Assembly (NCBI GenBank): GCA_947359465.1
Contig: OX375872.1
Span: forward strand, 78,723,641-78,787,640
DNA: 64,000 bases
Direction of reading: 5' to 3'
DNA from: Metellina segmentata
Taxonomy: Eukaryota; Arthropoda; Arachnida; Araneae; Tetragnathidae
A model generated the notes under the pieces. That model was not told the origin of the DNA. It searched no databases and saw only the letters and a list, made by a program, of their open reading frames with translations. A program made the position numbers and the translations under genes. Below are positions 20,925 through 33,892 of this stretch, piece after piece; the first letter of the stretch is position 1; each line of letters begins with the position of its first letter.

Positions 20925-22086
20925 TTAGTTTAGGGTGCATTGAGTATCAAACTCGAAAAAAGCGAAATTTCTAACGCGAGTGAGCGAAACACGTACAAAT
21001 TTTCAGTCTTCAGCCATGAGTTTTTTTAGAGTGCCTCTAAACGTGAATTTTTGTAGCTCGTCGAGTTTCTTTAGAAATTTCAATTCGGTTAATGATATTT
21101 TTTAGAAATTCGGGTAAAATCGGGACATTTTTGTTAAATTATTTTTAAACTGTCATATCTATAGCTCATTACTATTAGTTTTTAAATTTGAAAACTTCAC
21201 TGGAAACCTTAGAATGTACTCTTTCTTATGGTATAATTATTTTTGAAATTGATTAATAAACAAATTTGATGCGATTAAAAGTTGGTCAAACAAATTTCGT
21301 ATTTCTTAGATCGTAATTTCTTATACAAAGCTAAAACTGTCATATCTATAATTAATACTATTATTTTAAAATATCAAAATTCTACGTGAAAGTCTAGAAT
21401 GTAATCATTATTATGGTATAATTATTTGTAAAATTGGTACATAAATAAATTCGATGTAATGAAAAGCATAATTTATAGTCAAAAATTTTGCGATAGCGTA
21501 CATTTTTCTTCACGGAAATGGAAGGTTATATTTCTAACTGACGGGTTTGCCAGATATAAAATTTATCGTAGCAACAATTTTTTTTATTTGACCGTTGAAA
21601 CTCGGTGTGACGTCATGGGCCGGAAAGTTTAAAAGTCTCAACTCGCTCTTTTCGCTAGATTCTCAGACGGTTTCCCAAGAAATTACTATTTAGGAAATTA
21701 AGAGATTAACATGGTTTATTCAAAATTGTACAGGGAACAAGATGAAGAACTGTGCGGCTGATGGTGCTATTAGTGTTTAGGGTGCATTGAGTGTTAAAGT
21801 ATGTGTGTCGAAAAAAGCGCAATCACGTGCAAAAGGAGTGTTAATTTGCGAAGCAAACCAAATGGGATTGCGTAGCAATCATCGGGGGTTGGCGAGCATT
21901 GGGCGGAGCCCTCGCTGTGACGTCATGGCTCGGAAAGTCCAATCAGAAATATACAAATTATTATGATAGTTTCGCCGTCAGAGGAGATTAGAAACTCTGA
22001 GAAAGAAGTGTTGGCTTGCGAGGAAACCAAATGGCATTGCGAAAAAAAACACCGGGAGTTGGCGAACAGGGTTCGGAGCCCCCTAG
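20925..22086 (+). mobile_element. Helitron-like non-autonomous repeat (copy A)
   Basis: The right part (21636-22086) matches 45762-46212. It ends with a GC hairpin-like stretch and CCCCCTAGT. The motif pair GCGAAGCAAACCAAATGG / ATTGCGTAGCAATC followed by GGGGTTGGCGAGC and GCGGAGCCC occurs twice in the last 250 bp. A 3' hairpin followed by CTAG before a T is the classical Helitron 3' end. The left part has a second copy of TAGTTTAGGGTGCATTGAGT (20928) and an internal ~188 bp tandem duplication (AAACTGTCATATCTATA at 21149 and 21337). No Rep/helicase frame; the left border is uncertain. Confidence 0.5.
21144..21510. repeat. Two-unit ~188 bp tandem duplication
   Basis: AAACTGTCATATCTATA, then ATTATGGTATAATTATTTT and ATAAACAAATTyGATG, occur in the same order from about 21149 and again from about 21337. 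Confidence 0.7.
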
Positions 22087-22578
22087 TATTATAAAAGTGC
22101 ATAGGGTAAAGTTAAAATAGTTTGTAAAACATATAGTTATTATAGTTTGTAAAACATATTTAAGATTCAATTAATTATGAAAACTAGTGAAAAAACTATT
22201 CTGTAACTAAGAATATTTGAAAACATATTCAATTGTGTACATAAAACTATCAATCGATGCGTAGATGAGAAACATGATTCAAGGCTTACGATGGGATTTA
22301 TAAAGAAGCGTAATTTTAAAATACATTTTTCAAAATGATTCGAATTAGTTCAATACATTTCAAAACCCATAATAACATGTTAATCCGTAATATAACTCTA
22401 AAAGAATTATTGTATTGAAATATTTATTCAAATCATGATTACAAGTGTACACTGTGTTAATCTAGTATTATTAGTATTCTGAAAAATTTTCATACCGAAT
22501 ATGCTTCACCGACATTAGAATGTCTCAGGGGTGCATAACATCATACTTAAATTTATTATTCTAGTTATTAAAATTGGT
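22087..22578. other. AT-rich sequence, nothing recognised
   Basis: Contains a short direct repeat TAGTTTGTAAAACATAT near 22117 and 22144. No gene seen. Confidence 0.3.
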
Positions 22579-23541
<963 letters not shown>

Positions 23542-23915
23542 TTAACTCTCCAGGTGGTTGTTCGACGAGGTATATCGTCAATAGACAAACTGTCCACATC
23601 CTGATGAAAGCGATATCTCGTCGTTAGAAGAAAACTGGCCAGATCATGATTTTGTCATCATAAAATTGGCAATTTATGTTGATGACGAGCTATCTCGTAA
23701 TTAGCAATATTGATCCGATCTTGCTGAGTGAGATATCTCTTCATTAGCAAAACTGACCAAATCTTGATGGACGCGATATCAAGTTATTGAAAAATTTGAC
23801 CTATATCTTGATTTCGTCATCATAAAATTGGCAATATATGTTTATGACGAGTTATCTCGAAATTAGCAGTATTGATTCAGACGAGATATCTCGTCAAAAC
23901 CATTTGGAGAGTTAA
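23542..23915. mobile_element. TTAA-type MITE with palindrome array, copy 5 (complete)
   Basis: Left end TTAA-CTCTCCAGGTGGTTGTTC; right end AACCATTTGGAGAG-TTAA. The arms remain complementary, including the changed third base (CTCTCC/GGAGAG). The interior has about seven palindrome positions, including a perfect GACGAGATATCTCGTC at 23880-23895. The spacer TTTCGTCATCATAAAATTGG occurs twice (about 23650 and 23813), showing internal amplification of a unit of about 160 bp. Confidence 0.85.
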
Positions 23916-26799
23916 GTGAAAGGTGTGTATATAAGAGCATTTCGTTATTTCTTCGGAAATCGATCAGTTGGAGATTTTAATTAATGTTTTCAAACGAGGA
24001 AATAGGGAATTTTAAGGAAATTCATAATTTTTTATCGCACTTGAGGTGGTTATATATAAAAAAAAATTTCAATACATTTCACTCTACTCTAACATGAAAT
24101 ACGCAAAAAATTTCAGAAATTCACAGGGTGGAATAAAGTGTTCAGTCTTAGGAAACTGGCGATGTTCGGATTCCTCTTTCAGGAAAAAATACTAACGTAA
24201 AAGAAAAGAGAATCTCATCAATTTCATATCAAGTGCAATCCAATGTCGGAATAGGATGGGAAGAAACAAAAGCTTATTCCTCTAGAAACTTCTGCAAAGA
24301 AATACCATTTACAAGACCTTAGAGACATAAGAACTGCATAAAAACTTGAAAACCGAATTGAAACAGTTCAAGTTAATGTTTTACGCAAATGTAACTGGTA
24401 ATATCTGGAATGAAATGATGCCTTAGGGACCTTTAAAACACCCAGTGTTTATTTATAGCTATTTTCTGAATGTTGGAGGCGAGAGCTAATCCACAATACA
24501 TGAAAAGTCTGATTTTTTTTTTTTCAAGTCTGAAGAACTGACGTCATAATCAATAAAAGTTTATTGAATTGTTGTTTTATTGGGTTTGCAAATTTTATTT
24601 TTTACAGGTTTCACTTTTTTTGTTTTGTAAATAATTTATTTTGCAAAGAAATACTTCCTGGAGTAATGTATACATTTGTATATATTCTCATAGAAATGGT
24701 TGAAATAGCTTATTGAAAGAAGTGTAGAACATGCGTGGCTGAAAGTAATATTTAGACTCGCAAAACGGTATCAAAACAATTCTGGTATTTTACTTTAAGG
24801 AGTATTTTTAAAGAAATTAAAATTGAAAATGAGCATTCTGTGAAATGGAAACAAAGCTTTTTTTTTAAATGTAAATATTCAATATTTAAATGCGTTTTCC
24901 CGTAGGTTGTTTTACTTATTTCCGAAATCTAGGGGTAAAAGGTCAGTGAAATATAAGTAAAAATTATTTTAGCATAAATAATGATTTTCTGTAACTTTTG
25001 TTTGAATTTATTTTTAACAAATATTATTACTAATCCACAAAAATCGTCAAAATTTTGTAACTTTTAATAGCATGTAATCCGAATCGGCTATTTTTTGTTT
25101 TATTCAAGAGATCTTTTATCGATTATGTTATCAACAAATAAAGTTTAACCGTAGTCATATAACAAAATATTGATGTTGCTCAAAAAGGATTTTGGTCATA
25201 AACCATTCATCTTTCACTTTAAAATTATAACATCTAAAACCATAGGTTAAAAAAAACATTGAATGATGTTTCATATAAGGTATTGAAATAATTTATTCGA
25301 AGTTTGAGATTTTTCAAAATTTTAGTTAGCAGATTTATGACGATTTCTAATTTACACTTTTGGAAGCAATCTCATTAATGTTTGGAGACAAATATAAGAT
25401 GAAGAGATAAATCCCCATTCAATGGATAAGATGGAATCAATATTGTAATGGATTCTTCTTTTTACAAAATTGATACTTTTGTGACAGTAATAAACTCAGA
25501 TTTTTTTCTCCATTATCTAACTTTTACTATCCCAATCAATGAGAGGCAACATTACTGCTAAACACATAAAATTCAATATTACTACAAAATTTACAAACGA
25601 AAACAGTCTATACGTCAAGAATAACAGTCTTGCATGTGTTTTGTTAATTTATGGCTAGAAATTCGCAACTTAAAACAGCAATAGATTAGTCGTTGATAAG
25701 AATTAAATTTTTAATATCAGTAAGATCATACTTAAGAACGTGCAGTTTCATAAATACTAGACCTTTCTCATGCTAAGTGCCTTCAACTTAAAAATTAATA
25801 ATGTAACTGTCTTACGTAAAACAGAGAAGTTTCTTTTTTACAAAGTTCAATAAAACTAAATGCTTGTTTTAAATTGTTTTTAGTTTAGCTTTTACCTTCT
25901 GATAAAGTTCTCAACCCATCTACTTACAGTATTAAATCAAGTTTAAAAGGTACAGAGCTTTAAAATGCTATATTTCAGTAAGAACTAGCAGCTCCAGAAA
26001 AAACAATTTTCAAATTCAAGATCTCCTTCAATATGGATACTACATTGAAAACTGGAATTGCTTTGATGCTTAATCATTAATAGTTTTAAGTTTATAAACA
26101 CAAATATAAAAGCAAATTTTACTCCCATGTTATTTCTTAGTTTTGCGCTCTGTAGGATATCTAAAAACGAATTACTCTAAAATTATGAATATCTAGAACC
26201 TATTTATCTCTATAGTAACCAATAAATACAGTGATAGGTTCATAATTATTTGAGTTATAAATCTAAAAATATTAATATTTCTTCTAATCGTATATATATA
26301 TTAGGATGTAATAGAAAAATTTAAATAGACTGATATAAATTAAGATTTTGAGAATAGTTCATTTTAGAAGTTATAAATTTAAATTCAAATTAAAAGTGAT
26401 GCAAAAGATGAAATAAGTACAATCTAACTTCCTACCATCCTTTTAACAACCTATTAACTTTTGCCAAACAACTGTAATATCTACTTCTCTAGATAGTCGT
26501 GTATGAACCCATAAAAATTTGATAATGCTGCTGTTACGAATTTGACAGATAAGACAAGCAATGATTTTTTTCAACCGCATATTGACTTATGTACCATTCA
26601 ATCGTTTTATTCATGTAATTAACATTACTTTTTATAAATCAATCAAAACTATACCAATTTTTTGACCAATCGACAAAAAACAAATGCAATATCTTTTTAT
26701 GTGCTGTAGAATTTTAGAAAAGTTTACGTGTGCCAGATATAAAAAAGGTTGAGAGTCAATCAATCGTTTAGAAAGATGATATTATTTATTATACTTACG
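23916..26799. other. AT-rich sequence, nothing recognised
   Basis: Almost 2.9 kb with no open frame, inverted repeat or family repeat that I can support. One CRE-like TGACGTCA lies near 24540 in isolation. Confidence 0.35.
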
Positions 26800-27655
26800 A
26801 TAAGAAGATAAACATATACTAAATTGTAAATGTTGACTGGGGATTTATTATAAATCTCATAAATAAACAAAAAGTTTCAAATGTTAATCCAAATTAATCC
26901 CTTTAAACGGTCAAAAAATATTAATTGATATCACAGAATCATAATGAGAGAAGATGTAATCCAAACTATACATGAACAGTGATCCCAAAATCATAATGAC
27001 TGAATAACTGACATTATCCACTTAACACTAGTTAACTTTAAAATTATTTAATATAACACTGTCATAGTCCTATTGTACGCATAACGAGAAGAGAAAAACA
27101 CGTGGTAAATGTTAACAGGTATAGCTAATATAAATACCATAAAAAAATTTAAAAACTGTCAAATATGAATCAAAGCAAATCCCAATAAACGGATGCAAAA
27201 TATTTTCTGATCTCAGAATCAAAAGATTTTCTTCGAACTATTTATGAACAGAAGATAAAACCAAATCATAATGATAGAAAATAACTGAAATCACATCTAC
27301 TTCCCACACATCCGTCAACGTTAAGATTATTCAATATAACCACTATTGTACAGATGATGAGAAGAGAAATACATAAGGTAAATGTGGGTAGATATGCTAG
27401 CATAAATATCATATATAAATATGGCCTCCCTTAAATTCAATCAGATAAATAAATATAAAAACTATCGAATGAGAATCGAGATGAATCCCGTTAAATGGTC
27501 TCAAAATAGTAATTGCCATATCGCAGAATCAATATGAAGATGGGATCCAAACTATTGATGAACGGTGATCCCCAAATCATAATGATAGAATAACTGACAC
27601 ACACACACATCATCCACTTCCCACCCGTCAACTTTAAGATCATTCAATACAACAC
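26800..27655. repeat. Three-unit ~290 bp tandem repeat
   Basis: The landmark CAAATCATAATGATAGAA occurs near 26985 (as AAAATCATAATGACTGAA), 27264 and 27570. GAGAAGAGAAA recurs near 27089 and 27360. The ATATTTAATATAAC-like stretch before each boundary also recurs. Units are diverged but co-linear. Confidence 0.75.
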
Positions 27656-28225
27656 CATTATAACACCCGAATTAATAGTGTTGACCGACCTGCTGACATC
27701 TCCCACTCTCCATCAAGGCCGGAATTGAAATGCATATATCTCCATTCTCCCCCGCAGCTACTGCCAACGTTTTAATCACGGGGAGTAAACAAATTCCTAC
27801 TTCTGTTTCATCCTCAGACGGTCACCTGCCTCCGTGCAAAAAGACCACCCCGTTGTACTTCCGAATTGTATTTATGTTAAATAGGCTGGCGCTCGAAACG
27901 AATTGAATAATTGCATGCATAATTACCTACGCCTCGAAAGTGAGTGACTCTGTGAGGACTTATTGAATGACCTGTAGACCTTGCTGATGGTAACTGCAGA
28001 AACTCATTAAGCAGCGGAGGAAGTTGACGTAACGTCTACCCCGTCCTTGCTCCTAATGAGCGACAATGATAGAGGAGAGCTCCCAGATAGGATGTCAATG
28101 CGTACTCTTCCCCTACTCTGATTAAATGGATGCTAAAACGGCCTACCAGGACACTAGGTTCTGGGTTGGGATAAACCACCATTCGATTGTTTGGTGTCTA
28201 CCGAAGTTCCTCGTCAATATTTAAT
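27656..28225. other. Less AT-rich unique block, possible conserved non-coding DNA
   Basis: Between two satellites lies about 550 bp of near balanced composition with no open frame. It includes AATTGCATGCATAATTACC (palindromic TGCATGCA next to TAATTA) and GAGTGAGTGACTC. This suggests a regulatory element but no function can be read directly. Confidence 0.3.
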
Positions 28226-29450
28226 TGGGGGATTAGATGCATCAGCCCGTGTGGTTTGGGTGTAACGGTTGGGAACTGGATTCTGTACTCTGTAGAGTCG
28301 GATGTATGAACTATTCATAAGATTCACTAACCAAAATTTATCTCTGATCTCTCATCACTACATTTTCAAAGGGAAAATAGTTTTTAAATAAGACAGGTTA
28401 TGGTGTCATAAAAATATTTCGTTAATATTTTTTTTTCGGGGGGGGGGGGGATTAGACGCATCAGCTCGTGTGGATTTGGTGTAACGGTTGGGAACTGGAT
28501 TCTGTACTCTGTAGAGTCGGATGTATGAACTATTCATAAGGTTCACTAACCAAAATTTATCTCTGATCTCTCATCACTACATTTTCAAAGGGAAAATAGT
28601 TTTTAAATAATCCTTAAATAGGACTATTTTATACTTTTAAGATAAGACAGGTTATGGTGTTATAAAAATATTTCGTTAATATTTTGGGGGGATTAGATGC
28701 ATCAGCTCCTGTGGTTTTGGTGTAATGTTTGGAAACTGGATCCTGTACTCTGCAGAGTCGGATATATGAACTATTCATAAGATTCACTATCCAAAATTTA
28801 TCTCTGATTTCTCATCACTATATTTTCAAAGAGGAAATAGTTTTAAATAGTTTTTAAATAATCTTTTAATAGGAATATTTTATGCTTTTACGAAGATAAC
28901 CAGATTTTGGTGTCATAAAAATATTTCGTTGGTAGTTAAGTGGGGTATAAGATGCATCAGTCTTGTGGATCCAACGTTTGGCAACTGGATTATGTACTTG
29001 TGGTTTGTGAAGAGTCGTATATTTGAGTTATTCATCATATTCATTCTCCAAAGTATATATATGTGATGTAATCACTACATTAAAAAATAAAGTAGTTCAA
29101 AATAGTTTTGTAAATTATAGTTTAATAAAATAATTTCGTGTTTTTTTATGGAAATAAACTACGATTTGGTGCTTTCAAAAATTTTCTAGCATTTAATTGG
29201 AGGATTATCATACGATGTGTATTTAATGCGTTTGGTAAATGGATTATATACTCGTAGCTAGTGTTTTCAGTTTGGTAGCGTTGGTTGTTTCAACGAGGAA
29301 ACCAATTCTTGGGATTCACTTTCCAAAATTGATATCGGATGAAATAGCTGCTTCAAAACATTAAGTTTCAAATAGTTTTTAAATAAGCATTTAATGGATT
29401 AATTTCATATTTTTACGGACAGAATTTCATTAGTTATATATAATATCTCG
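28226..29450. repeat. Five-unit ~220-260 bp tandem repeat with a similarity gradient
   Basis: Unit starts (GGGGATTAGATGCATCAG and variants) are near 28229, 28447, 28687, 28940 and 29200. Units 1 and 2 are almost identical apart from about 35 bp missing in unit 1 after AGTTTTTAAATA. Unit 3 is close, and units 4 and 5 progressively diverged. A run of about 12 G at 28439-28450 marks the unit 1/2 junction. A distant sixth fragment may lie near 30110-30260. Confidence 0.9.
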
Positions 29451-30640
29451 TTAAGCAATACAGATTATTATAATTTAATAACAATTAACAAAAAAGTTTG
29501 AAAATTGAGTTAAAAAATAACGTTTACGAAAAACATTACAACTGAGAAACCAATGAGTGCATGTGCTTAAAATATTGCATAAAGCCTCTTAAATATACAA
29601 GCTAGAGCTTGAAAAAAAATATATGAAATATTCCTGTCCACTCCTGAGATATTGAGAATAATATAGGAGAAAACATGAAGTTTTGAAAAAAATTTTTTAT
29701 GCTACAACACTGAAATTTCTTTAAAAAGTTCTCCTTTCAAGGAAACTCGTATCCTAGTTCATGACTTTCAAAACAAATAAATAGCTAGTTGTGTTTTCCC
29801 TATACTTGAATTAATTACCAATTACTGAAAAAATATAAAAATTAGTACACCAAATTTCAATCAAAAATATATCATAAATTTTTAGTTATCGTATTTCTCG
29901 TGCAAAAAGTTTGCTCAAAATAACAATCAAAGAAAAATGAATTTAAAGATTGGAACGGAATTAGAAAACAGCTATCAATATACATTCAACTTGCTGTATA
30001 TCCGCTTATATTCACCGTAATTACAAAATAAAAACAGTTTTCTAACGAGTAAAGTCTACATATTAAGAATATTAAATAAAATGAAGTATAAAATTTTAGT
30101 CAGAAATATCGATGACTTTTCAACGTAGTTCAACCCCTTAATGATATTATTTATACTTTTACAGAGTTAAATTAAGATCTTGTTTTTGGTGTTATCAAAA
30201 ACATCTCGTTAAAGTCGAATTCGGAGATCGCATGTGGTTTTAGTACAGTGCTTAAAAATGGGGGGAAATGAAATCCTCATATAAATCCGGTTACTTTTAA
30301 ACGTAATCATTGTGTTTTTCCATTGCGACGTTAATGATAACTACCTTAAAATATACCTCCTCCTTATAACCTACCTTAAAATGTAATCATAAACACACAA
30401 AATTTTTCAGAAAACTGAAATTGGTCATAGATTGTACTAATTGAAGTTTAAAACTATTGGATAAATTTGCCTTAAATATAAAATTTTTTATAAACTGGCA
30501 TTTGTTGGCAAAAATAGAACTTCATTCTGATTGCTGGTTCTAGTAAAGCTGTTCTCCAATGAATCCCAACAGTTTTTAATTTTTCGAACTTTGTTAAAAC
30601 GTTATTTCTTTAAATTAATAAAAACCGTTTTACTGGCAAA
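29451..30640. other. AT-rich sequence, nothing firm
   Basis: Contains only the possible stray repeat unit near 30110-30260 (GGTGTTATCAAAAACATCTC, then a TAATTGGGG-like start). No gene seen. Confidence 0.3.
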
Positions 30641-30832
30641 GAAAAGCGCAATACACCCAGGGTAAACTATAGGAATCGAACATACGCCGTCTACAACTCG
30701 CAGGTTGCAAGAGCAGTAGAAGAACCCTCCCCCAAGCCTCGGAGGCCCGGATTAACCGTCCAAGTGTTTCGAAAAGATCTTTCGTCCAAGATCTGGTTAA
30801 TTTCACTACAGTCAAAACATCTCGTCAAGACA
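30641..30832 (-). repeat. tRNA-like SINE fragment and MITE scrap
   Basis: On the minus strand, 30715-30660 contains GTTCGATTCCTA (B-box-like), preceded by CTCTTGCAACCTGCGAGTTG, resembling a decayed tRNA-derived head. The adjacent TCCAAGATCTGGTTAATTT...ACATCTCGTCAAGAC (about 30785-30832) resembles the TTAA MITE right end. Both are tentative. Confidence 0.35.
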
Positions 30833-30862
30833 AAATTTGCCATATTTCTCCAAAGTAATGAA

Positions 30863-30981
30863 GTTTAAAATGGGAAAAACGAACTGTCCCTTGCAAGGAA
30901 CTGGTGATAGTTTGGAGCAGTTTTTACACCAGAGATTGACCACTACAGGACAGCTTACGACACGAAGATACACTATCAAGG
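30863..30981 (+). other. Exon-like open frame of unknown nature
   Basis: An open stretch between an acceptor-like TTTCTCCAAAG (ends near 30854) and a donor-like ATCAAG|GTAGTT (near 30980) would encode about 40 residues starting M-K-F-K-M-G-K-T-N-C. The residues match no family I recognise, and the reverse strand is also open. It may be chance. Confidence 0.2.
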
Positions 30982-31260
30982 TAGTTAAAATTGTAAACGA
31001 AATTAACTTTTCGATGAAAGAAAGTCTCTCCTGATTTTCCATTGACTGATTTATTTTCAATTCTCTTCCAAGACCCGGTGCTCATGCGGCTAATACTAGA
31101 TAAGAATCTCCTCCCACGCATTAGTCGAGATGAATCTAAAAAAAAGGATTGGTATCCACACCTGTGCCTCCTTTTCAATTCGCCTTCCATCACTTCTCTT
31201 TATCTTGATATACTGCGACGCTATATAAGTCCACAACCTTTAAATCCTTAACTAAAACAA

Positions 31261-31500
31261 AATGGGATTAGGCCCCCGCTGTGTACATAAAAGCGCTTCG
31301 TATCTTGTCAGAATGATGTATGTAGAGTAATAGAAAGCTGGAAGAAAAATTATGTTCTCAATCTTGTCAGCTACAAATGATTTTATCCAATTTCTGTAAC
31401 AACCACTACAGAACTAAAAGGAGGAATGAAAGCTGCACCACAAGCAAAAGGGAAAGAAAAAATATCTATTTCATTTTCTTTTCTTTTCCATCCTTTTCCT
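31261..31500. other. Unique sequence, nothing recognised
   Basis: Ends in a pyrimidine-rich run (TTTTCTTTTCTTTTCC) just left of the CRE/E-box cluster. Confidence 0.3.
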
Positions 31501-31510
31501 CTCCATTTGT

Positions 31511-31595
31511 CACATGACGTCATTTGTCACGTGGCTCTCTAGAATCTACTCCATTGGTCGAGTAAGTTGAACTGACAAGTTTTACTCATTGGATT
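31511..31595. promoter_or_regulatory. CRE / E-box / CCAAT-like cluster
   Basis: TGACGTCA at 31515-31522 (full CRE palindrome) and CACGTG at 31528-31533 lie on either side of ATTTGT. Two inverted CCAAT boxes (ATTGG) follow, near 31553 and 31589. Such clustering suggests a promoter or enhancer, but no TATA box or confirmed exon follows. The 60-codon frame at 31633-31815 is unrecognised. Confidence 0.3.
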
Positions 31596-31874
31596 TTCAC
31601 GCTGTTATTAGCTGGCAGTAAGAGGAGGCAATTTGAAGAGGCTGTGCTGGTCTGAGGAGTATTACTATGAAAGGCTCCTCTCCAAAAGTAGGGAAAGGAA
31701 GGAAATCATAGGAATACTTTCTCTGCGTGACCACAGGCAGTTTAGATATTTAATCTTGGGTGATTTATTATACCTGTCTCTTAAATCGAACCCCTTCACA
31801 TTTATTTTTACGTAAAAGGGCATGCAAAACGATTATCTAGATTAGCCTTACATAATACTAATGCAATGATTGAA

Positions 31875-32265
31875 TCTTCACGAATGCATGTTATGCACAA
31901 ATACGTCAATCGTTACAAATGCACGTTGTACAGAAATATTTTACTCTATACAAATGCATGTTGTGCAGAAATATTTTAATCTTTACAAATGCATGTTGTG
32001 TAAAAATATTTTACTCTTTACAAATGCACGTTGTGCGGAAATATTTTACTATACAAATGCATGTTATGCAGAAATATTTTAATCTTTAAAAATGGATGTT
32101 GTGCAGAAATATTTTAATCTTTACAAATGCATGTTCGGTAGTAATATTTTACTCTTTACAAATGCATGTTGTGCAGGAATATTTTAATCTTTATAATTGC
32201 ATGTTGGTGCAGAAATATTTTACTCTTTACAAATGCACGTGTTCAGGAATACATTAAACTTTACT
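31875..32265. repeat. Minisatellite of ~34 bp, about 11 units
   Basis: Unit: CTTTACAAATGCATGTTG followed by TGCAGAAATATTTTAAT. Units start near 31910, 31945, 31980, 32015, 32048, 32082, 32118, 32153, 32188 and 32223 with small indels. Reading through the array gives a repetitive 70-codon frame that is incidental, since unit length is not constant modulo three. Confidence 0.9.
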
Positions 32266-32294
32266 TTTTATTCTTAATTTAATCTTAGTTTAAA

Positions 32295-32394
32295 CTAAAC
32301 AGATCATATCTTGATGGACGAGATATCTCGTCATTAGCAAATTTGATCAGATCTTGATGGATGAAATATTCCCAAATGGTTTAAATTTTTCGTT
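32295..32394. mobile_element. TTAA-type MITE fragment, copy 6
   Basis: Contains a perfect GACGAGATATCTCGTC (32317-32332) and the TCATTAGCAAATTTGATCAG spacer, ending in CCCAAATGGTTTAAA. The left two thirds are missing. Confidence 0.65.
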
Positions 32395-33559
32395 CATCTT
32401 TATTATTTTCCATGGAGGTTCAAATATTTTAAGTTTCAAATGCACTTTTACTGATTAAATAGGTAAAGCATAATGATAATAATTTCTGTTAAGTAAAGTC
32501 TGTTTACTTAGCAGGATTTAATTAACTCTGCAAATTCCATTTGTGTAAACTACACTGCATATTGAAAAATTGTACTGTTCCAGTTTCTTCTTGTTATAGC
32601 GTAAAAAATACATTGTAATTTGAAGATTTTAATGCCTACATTATTATTTGTCTATTTTCAGCTCTATAGTAATTAAAATGACATATATCTAAAACGTATT
32701 TTATGAGTTCGGAATTTTATGCTCATAAGGCATTTTTGATATAATACTGGTACTGATAAGTTATTTTTCTGTACTCTTTGACTGCATTGATATATTTGAT
32801 CCAGTTCAGATTTTTTGTTTTTAGAAAATAAACTGTGTGTTTACATGTGCACCTTAATCGTTAGTTTAACACTAACTTTGGAAGACAAAAAAATTATTAT
32901 TGCTTATACTATTTATGAAAAAAATACAAGCTGTTATAGTACCGTTGAAAGATGTTAAAAATATTAATTAGGAGACAAAGGATAATAATCTCAAAAATGT
33001 GATAATTTATATCTAAATTTTGTTTTGATTGAGTAAAAAATCGTAGTTTTACTGAACTAAAAATCAAAAATTACAATGCTGTAGCAAGAAAACAGATTTC
33101 GTAAACTACTTATAAATGCCGTATTTAAACGGAAATCATAACCCAATGGTCAAGACTAAAAAAACTGATTTAGTAATGCAACATAACGACATTATGAACA
33201 GGAATTACGAATAGGAGGCCGCATATTGGAGATGTTTGAGCTAAATAATAGCTAGAGATAGAAGGGGGGAATACGTGCAGAACAGCAAGCAGTGTGTGTG
33301 AAAGGTGCACAGTTAGCAAAATTAGGAGTTGGTTCACAAGCGTCCGAGAAAGAAATACCATGGAATTGATTTAATGAGTGTTCCAGGGACTTGACAGAGA
33401 AGAGAAGAGCAAATACAAATAGTGTGTTAAAAATATATGTTTCAGGATTTTGTTGTATGTATGACGATGTTAATATTTTTCTCTAATTTTAATTCATACG
33501 ATTTTCCTCACGTTTATTATAGAAAATGAAAATTCATATCCTTCACTTTTACTTATAAA
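32395..33559. other. AT-rich sequence, nothing recognised
   Basis: A 63-codon minus-strand frame (33170-33361) has a hydrophobic composition but no start context or known motif. Confidence 0.3.
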
Positions 33560-33705
33560 CAGGGCAACTTTTTGTTGCAGTAAAAATGTGAAAAGTTGCA
33601 TTCCCAAAGTTGCATTTAAGGGAATAAAGTTGCATTTATTTTTGATAAACTAAAATCTAAAATAAATTATTCGGAAACAAAAGGAAAAAAATGAGAATGA
33701 CAATT

Positions 33706-33840
33706 TTAGTGGAATACTAAAGTATTATTACACATAATTAAACACTGAAGAACATTGACATCTTTGAATGGCTGATCCTTGGCCAGTAATCTCTTTAACA
33801 TTGAAAAACTGCACTCAACAGAGACTGATGTTGCCTGCAT
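33706..33840 (-). pseudogene. hAT transposase C-terminal dimerisation-domain fragment
   Basis: Minus-strand translation from 33840 gives 44 residues and a stop at 33706-33708. It contains T-S-V-S-V-E-C-S-F-S-M-L-K-R-L-L, matching the S-x-x-x-E-R-x-F-S-x-x-K signature of the hAT C-terminal dimerisation region (Cys replaces the usual Arg after Glu). Then come F-K-D-V-N-V-L-Q and a stop, which is where hAT proteins usually end. Upstream coding continues in a different frame, so this is a broken gene. Confidence 0.65.
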
Positions 33841-33892
33841 TGTTGTAGTTGAAAATAATCACTTGGAGGAATATCGTCTCTATAAAAAGTAG

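Noticed and set aside
24536..24545. CRE-like TGACGTCA
   Set aside because: Isolated in featureless AT-rich sequence with no neighbouring promoter motifs.
31870..32082. 70-codon frame with repeated N-A-R-C-T-E-I-F
   Set aside because: Product of reading the ~34 bp minisatellite; no gene context.
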